Below, piece by piece: positions 1 through 5,040 of a DNA stretch of 7,849 bases. This DNA comes from Clostridia bacterium. GTDB taxonomy: Bacteria > Bacillota > Clostridia > Christensenellales > Borkfalkiaceae. The translations under genes were made by a program, and so were the position numbers. The notes below the pieces were generated by a model. It had not been told where the DNA came from. It saw nothing but the letters and a program-made list of their open reading frames with translations, and searched no databases. The stretch covers positions 1 to 7,849 of the forward strand of contig JAFTHR010000237.1 of the NCBI GenBank assembly GCA_017457345.1. Direction: 5' to 3'. Every line of letters begins with the position of its first letter. Position 1 is the stretch's first letter.

Positions 1-2
1 CC

Positions 3-578
3 TATAATAACGTGTTGACCTACGCGCTCGACGAATTGCTTGAAAACTACACCGACGAAGACGATTTCAAGGCAAACTACGCAAACGTTCTCTACGACGG
101 TTTCTCTTTCTACGATAACGCTCGTTTCCTCCGCTACGACGAAACGGCAGATGAAAAGCAAGTGGGCGATTCTTACACGAACTACGATTCCACTTCGTAT
201 AAAGAAGAAATTGCATACCTTCTTTACACAGAAGCAGACGAAACGGTTGTGTTCGCCAACTACAACACCGCCGATAAAGACGTGCCCCCCGTAGATAAAT
301 CTGAAAACGATACCGAAACGGACGATTCCACCACGGAAGAAACTCCTGCCACGCCCGAAAGCGGTATGAACGTTTGGCTTCTTGTAAGTTCGCTCGTGAT
401 CTCGGCAGCATTGCTGTTTGCTATCGGTAGTATCGTTGTTCGCAAAATCGTGAAAAACGCTATGAAGAACAAGCCCGCACGCACAAAGAGCGAAAAGGCG
501 GAAAAGAACACTCCTGCTCGCCGTTTCTCTATGAGACAAGCAAAAAAATCGGACTCCGATAAAAAGGACGAAGAATAA
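3..578 (+). CDS. C-terminal part of a membrane-anchored surface protein (5' end outside window)
   Basis: The reading frame is open from the left edge; the first possible start is a GTG at 12 with no room for a ribosome binding site, so this is most likely the tail of a longer gene. Counting from that GTG, residues 1-90 are rich in Tyr, Asp, Asn and Glu and look extracellular. Residues about 91-118 form an Asp/Glu/Ser/Thr/Pro linker, residues about 121-143 are one hydrophobic membrane span, and residues 144-188 are a Lys/Arg-rich tail. The order linker, span, basic tail predicts an outside N-terminal part and a cytoplasmic tail (positive-inside rule). There is no LPXTG sortase motif. I recognise no domain in the visible part, so its function is unknown. 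It ends 27 bp before a terminator hairpin and converges with the next gene. Confidence 0.75.
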   Translation, partial: YNNVLTYALDELLENYTDEDDFKANYANVLYDGFSFYDNARFLRYDETADEKQVGDSYTNYDSTSYKEEIAYLLYTEADETVVFANYNTADKDVPPVDKSENDTETDDSTTEETPATPESGMNVWLLVSSLVISAALLFAIGSIVVRKIVKNAMKNKPARTKSEKAEKNTPARRFSMRQAKKSDSDKKDEE

Positions 579-589
579 TTCGTAAAATC

Positions 590-629
590 AACGAAAAACA
601 AAAAAGAGCAAGTCCTTGCGGATTTGCTC
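590..629 (+). repeat. 40-bp direct repeat, left copy (contains terminator)
   Basis: Positions 590-629 are identical, base for base, to 1194-1233. The repeat includes an A-rich lead-in (two A-runs separated by one C) and the whole terminator hairpin. Sequence outside the 40 bp differs apart from being T-rich. The two copies are offset by 604 bp and enclose the two small divergent genes. Confidence 0.93.
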
Positions 630-636
630 CTTTTTT
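606..636. terminator. Bidirectional rho-independent terminator, copy 1
   Basis: A 10-bp stem (606-615 with 620-629, one G-U pair) closes a four-base TTGC loop. T-tracts follow on both strands: 631-636 on the + strand and the complement of 600-605 on the minus strand. It lies between two convergent genes and can stop transcripts from both. The + strand T-tract overlaps the stop codon of the minus-strand gene. Confidence 0.9.
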
Positions 637-898
637 ATTCCTCTTTTGAGGACTCTGCCATCAATCTAATCGCCGTTTTAAACCCCTTTATATAAGCCTT
701 TTTTGTTTCTCTTTCAAATCTTTCATCTCGAACTGTTGAAAACTCTGAAAGCAATTTCTTTTGAGCGCCACTCAAACTTTCAAACAATTCCAAGTAAAAG
801 TCATACTCTTTCTTGATTAAATTACTTTCAATAATGCTGAAATTTTCTTGCTCTTCTTCAATATGTGCCTCGTAAAGTTTTTCAAAAATCCTATCCAT
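635..898 (-). CDS. Small hypothetical protein, DUF6809-like
   Basis: This encodes 87 residues, mostly charged and predicted helical, with no signal peptide or membrane span. The general layout resembles the small Firmicutes family DUF6809: an N-terminal LY(E) segment, a central helix with repeated Leu, and a C-terminal GFKTAIRLMAE segment close to the family's usual Gly-Phe-(K/R)-x-(G/A)-x-R-L-M-x-E ending. That match is from memory of the family pattern, not a search, and the function of the family is unknown. The ATG at 898 is preceded by GAGG with 5-nt spacing. The gene has a consensus promoter, is divergent from the XRE regulator, and is only about 31% G+C against about 50% in the methyltransferase gene nearby, which suggests horizontal acquisition. 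It could be a cargo or partner gene under the regulator's control. Confidence 0.8.
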   Translation of the reverse strand: MDRIFEKLYEAHIEEEQENFSIIESNLIKKEYDFYLELFESLSGAQKKLLSEFSTVRDERFERETKKAYIKGFKTAIRLMAESSKEE

Positions 899-925
899 TT
901 CCGCCTCGCAAATCTTTTTGTTTTT

Positions 926-954
926 ATTATAGTAAGTTTTTATCGTACTGTCAA
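926..954 (-). promoter_or_regulatory. Consensus sigma-A promoter of the small hypothetical gene
   Basis: Reading the minus strand, TTGACA (complement of 949-954) is followed by a 17-bp spacer and TATAAT (complement of 926-931). Both boxes and the spacer match the consensus exactly. The expected start of transcription is near 919, giving a leader of about 20 nt with GAGG just before the ATG. Such a strong promoter is normally held down by a repressor, and a dyad overlaps its -35 box. Confidence 0.87.
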
Positions 955-969
955 GTATTGATTGACTGT
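947..969. promoter_or_regulatory. Candidate operator (imperfect dyad) between the divergent genes
   Basis: A dyad centred on 958 has GTCAA at 950-954 matched by TTGAC at 962-966, with further matching pairs at 947/969 and 948/968. It covers the -35 box of the minus-strand promoter and the -35 region of the + strand promoter. A bound XRE-family dimer here could repress both genes. Binding by the neighbouring regulator is inferred from position only. Confidence 0.5.
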
Positions 970-976
970 TTTTCGG

Positions 977-982
977 TATAAT
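977..982 (+). promoter_or_regulatory. -10 box of the XRE regulator gene, weak or no -35
   Basis: TATAAT lies at 977-982. The expected -35 position (about 954-959) has no good match. TTGATT at 958 and TTGACT at 962 are consensus-like but too close (13 and 9 bp spacers). The predicted start of transcription falls at or within a base or two of the ATG at 989. Confidence 0.6.
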
Positions 983-988
983 TTTAGT

Positions 989-1195
989 ATGAAATTTACT
1001 GAAAGATTTAACGAATTGATAAAAATAAGCGGAAAAACGCAGGTGGAAATCGCAAACGAGATCAACGTTTCAAAACAATGTATTAGCGATTATAAATCGG
1101 GAAAAAGCGTACCGTCTTTGCAAACCCTTTATTTGCTTTGCCGTTGTTTGGAAACGACGGCGGATTATCTGCTTGGTTTATCCGACGAATACTAA
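989..1195 (+). CDS. XRE/Cro-C1 family helix-turn-helix transcriptional regulator
   Basis: This is a 68-residue protein that is almost entirely one HTH_3 domain, the length of phage Cro-like or SinR-like stand-alone repressors. Residues about 1-15 form helix 1. Residues about 17-37 hold the helix-turn-helix, with the typical TQVEIANEINVSKQCISDYK pattern in which the Gln and Ala of helix 2 and the Ser/Ile of the recognition helix sit at family positions. The GKSVPSLQTLYLLCRCL segment and the LLGLSD end are also typical. It would bind DNA as a dimer. I chose the ATG at 989; an in-frame TTG at 962 lacks a ribosome binding site and would place the -10 box inside the gene. No Shine-Dalgarno precedes 989 either, so the mRNA may be leaderless. 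It ends at the repeated terminator. G+C is about 40%. Confidence 0.92.
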   Translation: MKFTERFNELIKISGKTQVEIANEINVSKQCISDYKSGKSVPSLQTLYLLCRCLETTADYLLGLSDEY

Positions 1196-1233
1196 CGAAA
1201 AACAAAAAAGAGCAAGTCCTTGCGGATTTGCTC
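1194..1233 (+). repeat. 40-bp direct repeat, right copy (contains terminator)
   Basis: This is the second identical copy of the sequence at 590-629. It begins inside the stop codon of the XRE gene (TAA at 1193-1195), so that stop is partly made of repeat sequence. The copies mark the two ends of a 604-bp unit carrying the small hypothetical gene and the regulator. Confidence 0.93.
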
Positions 1234-1245
1234 TTTATTTTTTTT
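1210..1245. terminator. Bidirectional rho-independent terminator, copy 2
   Basis: The stem is 1210-1219 with 1224-1233 and the loop is TTGC; A-T pairs at 1207-1209 with 1234-1236 can extend it. A T-rich tract follows at 1234-1244 on the + strand, and a T-tract lies on the minus strand (complement of 1204-1209). It sits between the convergent XRE and methyltransferase genes and can serve both. Confidence 0.9.
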
Positions 1246-1250
1246 CTTTT

Positions 1251-2558
1251 TTACCCGTTTTTGCGTAAACGCTTTGGAATATGGTTTTTTACCACGCCGT
1301 TCACCGCTTTTCCCCATCCTACGGGATACTCGCGCACGCACACTAAACACCACCCGTTTTCCACGTCCGCTTCCACGCTCTCACCGCGCAAGAATTTTTC
1401 TAAACGCTCGTCCTTTTCCGCAAATCGCACCGCGCGTTTGGCGCGCTCTGCTTTTAGCGAAAGGGCTAAGGCGTGATCGGGCTCGAAACGCCCGTTTTTC
1501 AATTCCCCAAGCCGCAATCCAACGCGCAACACGTTGAGCCCTTTCCATTCGAATACGCCGCTCGGCAACGAATACAACACGCCGTCCTTTTCATACAGTC
1601 CGCCTACTTTTTCGCCTTGCAACGTTTGCTTTTCAAATTCGCGGAAAAGTTTCTCCGCGGCAGGGCTGCATTTGGGTACTGCTAGCACCGTTTTACTCGG
1701 TTCTTCTTCTCCATATACCTTTTCAAACAACGCCGCGAAATGCCCTTCGCCGCGCACTTTGTGCGGATACAATTTTTCCGTGCGAAGTAGGCTCATTTCA
1801 GGGTGTGCGTTCAAATAGTCTTGCACTTGCCCTTCGTCTTCTTCCACCGAAAAAGTGCAAGTGGAATATACGAGCCGACCGCCTTTTTTGAGCATCTTGG
1901 TAGCCGCGTTTAATATCTCTTTTTGCCGCGCCGCACAAAGCGCAACGTTCTCTTCACTCCACTCGCCAAGCGCTTCTTCGGCGTTTTTGCGGAACATCCC
2001 TTCGCCAGAACAAGGCGCGTCCACTAGAATTTTATCGAAATATCCGGCAAAACGCTTTTCAAGCGTTTGGGGTAGTTCACAGGTGATCACGGCGTTCGTC
2101 ACACCCACGCGCTCGGCGTTTTCGAGCAAGATTTTAGCACGGGAATACACGGGCTCGTTCATCACGATAATCCCTTCCCCCTGCATTTTTGCGGCAAGTT
2201 GCGTAGACTTCCCACCGGGCGCGGCGCACAAATCCAGCACTTTTTCGCCCGCTTTTACCCCTAAAAGGGGCGCGGCGCACATTGCCGAAGGTTCTTGCGA
2301 ATAGAACACGCCCGCAAAATGATAGGCGTTTCCGCCCACTTTTTCTTCGCTGATATAAAACCCGTTTTCTTCCCAAGGGACTTGCTCTAACGCATACGGC
2401 GAGAATTCCTTAAACGCGCGCGCGCAACATTTTAAAAGGTTTACGCGCAAACCTTTCTGCGGTTTTTCACCGTATACGGAAAAAAACGCTTCCCACTCCG
2501 TTTCGGGCAGTTGCGTTTTCATCCTTTTTATAAAGTTTTCGGGTAAACGACGTTCCAT
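1251..2558 (-). CDS. rsmF: RsmF/NOL1-NOP2-Sun family rRNA (cytosine-5) methyltransferase
   Basis: The 435-residue protein should transfer a methyl group from S-adenosylmethionine to carbon 5 of a cytosine in 16S rRNA, in the cytoplasm. Residues 1-75 are the N-terminal RNA-binding part, with the family's LRVN at 37-40. The SAM-binding loop is LDLCAAPGGKS at 108-118. Motif IV is DAPCSGEGMFRK at 180-191, with Cys183 the product-release cysteine. Motif VI is STCTF at 232-236, with Cys234 the expected nucleophile. A C-terminal domain (about 290-435) ends with GWGK and KNHIPKRLR, close to the GW.K...KNH.PKGLR end of RsmF/YebU-type proteins, which separates it from RsmB. The length fits Firmicutes RsmF. 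The start ATG lies 3 bp after the stop of the exonuclease gene, with AGGGA inside that gene's end, so the two are probably co-transcribed and translationally coupled. The exact target cytosine(s) cannot be read from sequence. Confidence 0.9.
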   Translation of the reverse strand: MERRLPENFIKRMKTQLPETEWEAFFSVYGEKPQKGLRVNLLKCCARAFKEFSPYALEQVPWEENGFYISEEKVGGNAYHFAGVFYSQEPSAMCAAPLLGVKAGEKVLDLCAAPGGKSTQLAAKMQGEGIIVMNEPVYSRAKILLENAERVGVTNAVITCELPQTLEKRFAGYFDKILVDAPCSGEGMFRKNAEEALGEWSEENVALCAARQKEILNAATKMLKKGGRLVYSTCTFSVEEDEGQVQDYLNAHPEMSLLRTEKLYPHKVRGEGHFAALFEKVYGEEEPSKTVLAVPKCSPAAEKLFREFEKQTLQGEKVGGLYEKDGVLYSLPSGVFEWKGLNVLRVGLRLGELKNGRFEPDHALALSLKAERAKRAVRFAEKDERLEKFLRGESVEADVENGWCLVCVREYPVGWGKAVNGVVKNHIPKRLRKNG

Positions 2559-2561
2559 TCT

Positions 2562-3524
2562 TTATTTCCCTGCAAGATATTCTTCAAGTTCACTCGCCGT
2601 CATTAGTTTTGCGTTGCGTTCCATTGCCGATTTTAAGCGTTGACCGTTTTCCCCTTCGGCATACACGTACAAATCGCACTCTTCGGCTTTCCCCGTGATA
2701 AACGCGCCGTTTGCAAATACCTTTACCGCAAGGCGTTTGCCCGTTTCAAAATCGTCTTCCACCAAATGTGAAAAACAAACGAGACTATTTTTAAGCAAGC
2801 CGCCCTTTTTATTGCGTTTGCGGCGTTCTTTATCGATAAACACGTGCAATCTCGCACGGTTCTTTTCGCGAAGTTCTTTCTTTCTCGCCACTTCCGCCAC
2901 GTAGTTTTTATGGGCGGTCGATTCGCAGTAAGTAATTTCGTAATCCCGCACGCTACCGAGCGTGATCTCGTACTTTTCAAAAAGTTCCGGGAGCGTTTTT
3001 TGCTCCGCTTTACAAAGCGCTTCGGCAACGCGCATAGTTGCGTACGCGTCGTCTACCGCGCGGTGCGCCACGAACTCTACGTTCAGGTTTTCCGCAATCG
3101 CGCCCAAGCCGTATTGCCGAGAAAAATCGTTGATGGCGTTCATATACAAAAACTGTGTGTCCCCGTACGCAAACTCAAACGATTTTAAGGAAAAGCGCTT
3201 GGCTTCTAAGGTGAGATACTTCACGTCGTTTGCGGTAGCGTGACCGAGCACGAGCGTGTTTTTATCCTGCAACAGTTCGCGGATTCGGCGTACGATTTTC
3301 GGGAACACCGGGTAGTTTTTAAACTCGGCGTACTCATACGGCAACACAAGCCCCCGCCGCCCCTTTCTATCCGTTAAATGGAATCGGCCCTGCGGGTTGA
3401 TGAGAATATCGTTTTTCTCTATGATATTGAATTGTTCGTCGGTTAAACAGTACCCGAACGCGCATATTTTCGCGGCGTTCTTGGATACCCCCGCACATTC
3501 TATGTCAAAAAATAAATACTTCAT
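2562..3524 (-). CDS. DEDDh 3'-5' exonuclease (DnaQ-like) with C-terminal BRCT-like domain
   Basis: The 320-residue protein has a DnaQ/RNase T-type exonuclease domain at residues about 1-175. Exo I is FDIE with Asp7 and Glu9, Exo II is HATAND with Asp100, and Exo III is H154-x4-D159, so all DEDDh metal-binding and catalytic residues are present. It should remove nucleotides from a 3' end of DNA or RNA; the substrate is not evident. Residues about 205-243 are a very basic Lys/Arg linker likely to touch nucleic acid. Residues about 245-318 look like a divergent BRCT domain: a hydrophobic strand, a helix with KRLAVKVFANGAFITG, CDLYVYA, then RLKSAMERNAKLMTASELEEYL as in BRCT ends. The start ATG at 3524 has AGG 7 nt upstream. 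It is first in a pair with the rRNA methyltransferase. I saw no promoter of its own in the 58 bp after serS, so it may depend on readthrough or on a promoter within serS. Confidence 0.85.
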   Translation of the reverse strand: MKYLFFDIECAGVSKNAAKICAFGYCLTDEQFNIIEKNDILINPQGRFHLTDRKGRRGLVLPYEYAEFKNYPVFPKIVRRIRELLQDKNTLVLGHATANDVKYLTLEAKRFSLKSFEFAYGDTQFLYMNAINDFSRQYGLGAIAENLNVEFVAHRAVDDAYATMRVAEALCKAEQKTLPELFEKYEITLGSVRDYEITYCESTAHKNYVAEVARKKELREKNRARLHVFIDKERRKRNKKGGLLKNSLVCFSHLVEDDFETGKRLAVKVFANGAFITGKAEECDLYVYAEGENGQRLKSAMERNAKLMTASELEEYLAGK

Positions 3525-3536
3525 CTCAGAGCCTTA

Positions 3537-3562
3537 CAAAAGACCGCTTTTCGGCGGTCTTT
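3537..3562 (-). terminator. Rho-independent terminator after serS
   Basis: A perfect 9-bp stem (3539-3547 with 3554-3562) closes a 6-nt loop. On the minus strand the hairpin runs into TTTT (complement of 3538-3541). It lies 20 bp past the serS stop and ends about 14 bp before the exonuclease ATG. The short T-run suggests incomplete termination, which would let some serS transcription reach the exonuclease-methyltransferase pair. Confidence 0.78.
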
Positions 3563-3582
3563 GGGTTTTGGTTTATTCGTGC

Positions 3583-4872
3583 TTAGTTTTTGGGCAAAAT
3601 CACCTTTTTGCCACCCATGTACGGGCGGAGTGCTTCGGGAATGGTCACCGAACCGTCTGCTTGCAAATGATTTTCCACGAAAGCAATCAACATTCTAGGG
3701 GGTGCTACCACCGTGTTGTTGAGCGTGTGTGCAAGTTTCGTTTTTCCGTCCGTATCCTTATAGCGGATGGAAAGGCGGCGCGCTTGTGCATCCGTCAAGT
3801 TCGAGCAAGAGCCCACTTCAAAGAACTTGTTTTGGCGGGGACTCCACGCTTCCACGTCGCAACTTTTATACTTCAAATCGGCAAGGTCGCCCGAGCAACA
3901 ACCGAGTTGACGAACGGGAATATCGAGCGAACGGAACAATTCCACCGTGTATTGCCATAACTTTTCGTACCATTCGTCGCTTTCTTCAGGGCGGCAAACT
4001 ACGATCAGTTCTTGCATTTCGAATTGATGAATACGGTAAATCCCACGTTCTTCAATGCCGTGTGCACCTTTCTCTTTTCTAAAACAAGGAGAATAACTAG
4101 TGAGCGTTAACGGCAACTTGTTGCCGTCGATAATCTGCCCCATAAAACGACTGATCATAGAGTGCTCAGAAGTACCGATAAGGTACAAATCTTCCCCCTC
4201 GATCTTATACATCATATTTTCCATTTCGTCGAAACTCATAACGCCCGAAACCACGTCGCCGTGAATCATATACGGGGGGATTACGTACGTAAACCCTTTA
4301 TCGATCATAAAATCTCTAGCGTAGGTTAATACTGCCGAGTGAAGGCGTGCAATATCACCCGTCAAATAATAGAACCCTTGCCCGGAAGTACGGCGTGCGG
4401 AGTCTACGTCGATCCCGTCTAACTTCTCCAAAATATCCAAATGGTAAGGAATTTCAAAATCGGGTGTTTTCGCTTCGCCAAATCTCTTTAATTCCACGTT
4501 TTCAGAGTCGTCTTTCCCAATAGGCACGTCGTCTGCGATAATGTTCGGAATCGCCATCATGGCTTTTTTAAGCGCGGCGTCCGTTTCTTCGTTTTCCTTT
4601 TCAATGGCGAGCAAGCGTTCTGCATCCGCTTTCACTTGCGCTTTAATTTTTTCCGCTTCTTCCTTTTGACCTGCTTTCATAAACATCCCCACTTGCTTGG
4701 AAAGGGTGTTTCTTGCGGCACGGAGAGCATCCCCTTCGGCAATCAACGCACGGCGTTTTGCATCTAACGCGATCACTTCGTCTACAAGGGGCAACTTCTT
4801 GTCCTGAAACTTCTTTTTAATGTTCTCACGAACAAGGTCGGGATTCGTTCTGATTAAATTGACGTCAATCAT
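3583..4872 (-). CDS. serS: Seryl-tRNA synthetase (class II), unusual subtype
   Basis: The 429-residue enzyme charges tRNA-Ser with serine using ATP in the cytoplasm. Residues 1-110 are the N-terminal antiparallel coiled-coil arm that grips the long variable arm of tRNA-Ser, opening with the typical MIDVNLIRTNPDLVREN. The class II core follows: motif 1 at about 181-203, the serine-binding T-x-E triad as TSE at 234-236, motif 2 with Phe264-Arg265 and Glu267 then an HQFE at 282-285, and motif 3 with Arg393 near the end. The C-terminus IPEALRPYMGG is typical, and the length fits bacterial SerRS. Several core segments differ from the E. coli type: GTSEHSM, HGIEERGIYRIHQFE, VEAWSPRQNKFFEVGSCSN and NNTVVAPPR in place of NGSGLAVGR. 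They read closer to archaeal/eukaryotic SerRS. The start ATG at 4872 has GAGG 6 nt upstream, and the gene has its own promoter and terminator. Confidence 0.95.
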   Translation of the reverse strand: MIDVNLIRTNPDLVRENIKKKFQDKKLPLVDEVIALDAKRRALIAEGDALRAARNTLSKQVGMFMKAGQKEEAEKIKAQVKADAERLLAIEKENEETDAALKKAMMAIPNIIADDVPIGKDDSENVELKRFGEAKTPDFEIPYHLDILEKLDGIDVDSARRTSGQGFYYLTGDIARLHSAVLTYARDFMIDKGFTYVIPPYMIHGDVVSGVMSFDEMENMMYKIEGEDLYLIGTSEHSMISRFMGQIIDGNKLPLTLTSYSPCFRKEKGAHGIEERGIYRIHQFEMQELIVVCRPEESDEWYEKLWQYTVELFRSLDIPVRQLGCCSGDLADLKYKSCDVEAWSPRQNKFFEVGSCSNLTDAQARRLSIRYKDTDGKTKLAHTLNNTVVAPPRMLIAFVENHLQADGSVTIPEALRPYMGGKKVILPKN

Positions 4873-4900
4873 AGCCTACCTCTTATTTTTTCTTTCCCCC

Positions 4901-4929
4901 ATTATACAACTTTTTCTCTTGAAAATCAA
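4901..4929 (-). promoter_or_regulatory. Sigma-A promoter of serS
   Basis: Reading the minus strand, TTGATT (complement of 4924-4929), a 17-bp spacer and TATAAT (complement of 4901-4906) precede serS. The predicted start near 4894 gives a leader of about 20 nt, too short for a T-box riboswitch, so serine starvation control by a T-box is not expected from this promoter. Confidence 0.82.
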
Positions 4930-4979
4930 TTAAATGAACCAAGCGATACGCATTTTCATTGTTTTTTTCAATAAAAAAC

Positions 4980-5008
4980 TTGTGTTTTTTTTGAACGTGT
5001 GTTATAAT
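4980..5008 (+). promoter_or_regulatory. Promoter of the P-type ATPase gene
   Basis: TTGTGT at 4980-4985 lies 17 bp from TATAAT at 5003-5008. A TGT just before the -10 box (5000-5002) makes it an extended -10 promoter. Transcription should start near 5014-5016. It is divergent from the serS promoter, with about 50 bp between the two -35 boxes. Confidence 0.75.
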
Positions 5009-5024
5009 AGCATCATATTATGCT
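5009..5024 (+). repeat. Short inverted repeat at the ATPase transcription start
   Basis: AGCAT at 5009-5013 is matched by ATGCT at 5020-5024 around a 6-bp centre. It begins just after the -10 box and covers the predicted transcription start, a position where a repressor would block initiation. A small stem at the 5' end of the mRNA is the alternative. The dyad is short, so chance is possible. Confidence 0.4.
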
Positions 5025-5029
5025 GGGAG
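5025..5029 (+). promoter_or_regulatory. Ribosome binding site deciding the ATPase start
   Basis: GGGAG at 5025-5029 precedes the ATG at 5041 by 11 nt, slightly long but usable. The upstream in-frame ATG at 5020 has no Shine-Dalgarno and sits about 5 nt from the predicted transcription start, so 5041 is preferred. Using 5020 would add seven residues. Confidence 0.6.
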
Positions 5030-5040
5030 TATATGCGGCA

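Noticed and set aside
548..560. Perfect inverted repeat (ATCGGA, one base, TCCGAT) near the end of gene 1, with A-runs on both sides, like a small minus-strand terminator
   Set aside because: It lies in coding sequence for a Lys/Ser/Asp tail, the stem is only 5 bp with a 3-nt loop, and the strong terminator just downstream already serves both strands. A back-up role against antisense readthrough is possible but unsupported.
962..988. TTG at 962 as an earlier start for the XRE gene
   Set aside because: There is no Shine-Dalgarno, the TATAAT box would fall inside the gene, and the extra nine residues are outside the normal HTH domain.
635..1195. Classical type II toxin-antitoxin pair
   Set aside because: The genes are divergent rather than in one overlapping operon, and the small protein shows no known toxin motif. 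It cannot be excluded but is not supported.
590..1233. CRISPR array or insertion sequence at the 40-bp repeats
   Set aside because: There are only two copies 604 bp apart with genes between them, and no transposase, terminal inverted repeats or regular spacers.
1855..2304. Open frame of 149 codons on the + strand
   Set aside because: It is antisense to the SAM-binding and catalytic core of the methyltransferase gene; the real frame carries clear family motifs.
4873..4980. T-box riboswitch upstream of serS
   Set aside because: The predicted leader is only about 20 nt, and no T-box core sequence or terminator/antiterminator pair is visible.
4973..4990. AAAAAAC-TTGT-GTTTTTT hairpin with following T-run, like a terminator
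   Set aside because: The stem has one G-C pair and overlaps the ATPase -35 region between divergent promoters, where no transcript needs ending. It is better read as A/T-tract promoter DNA.
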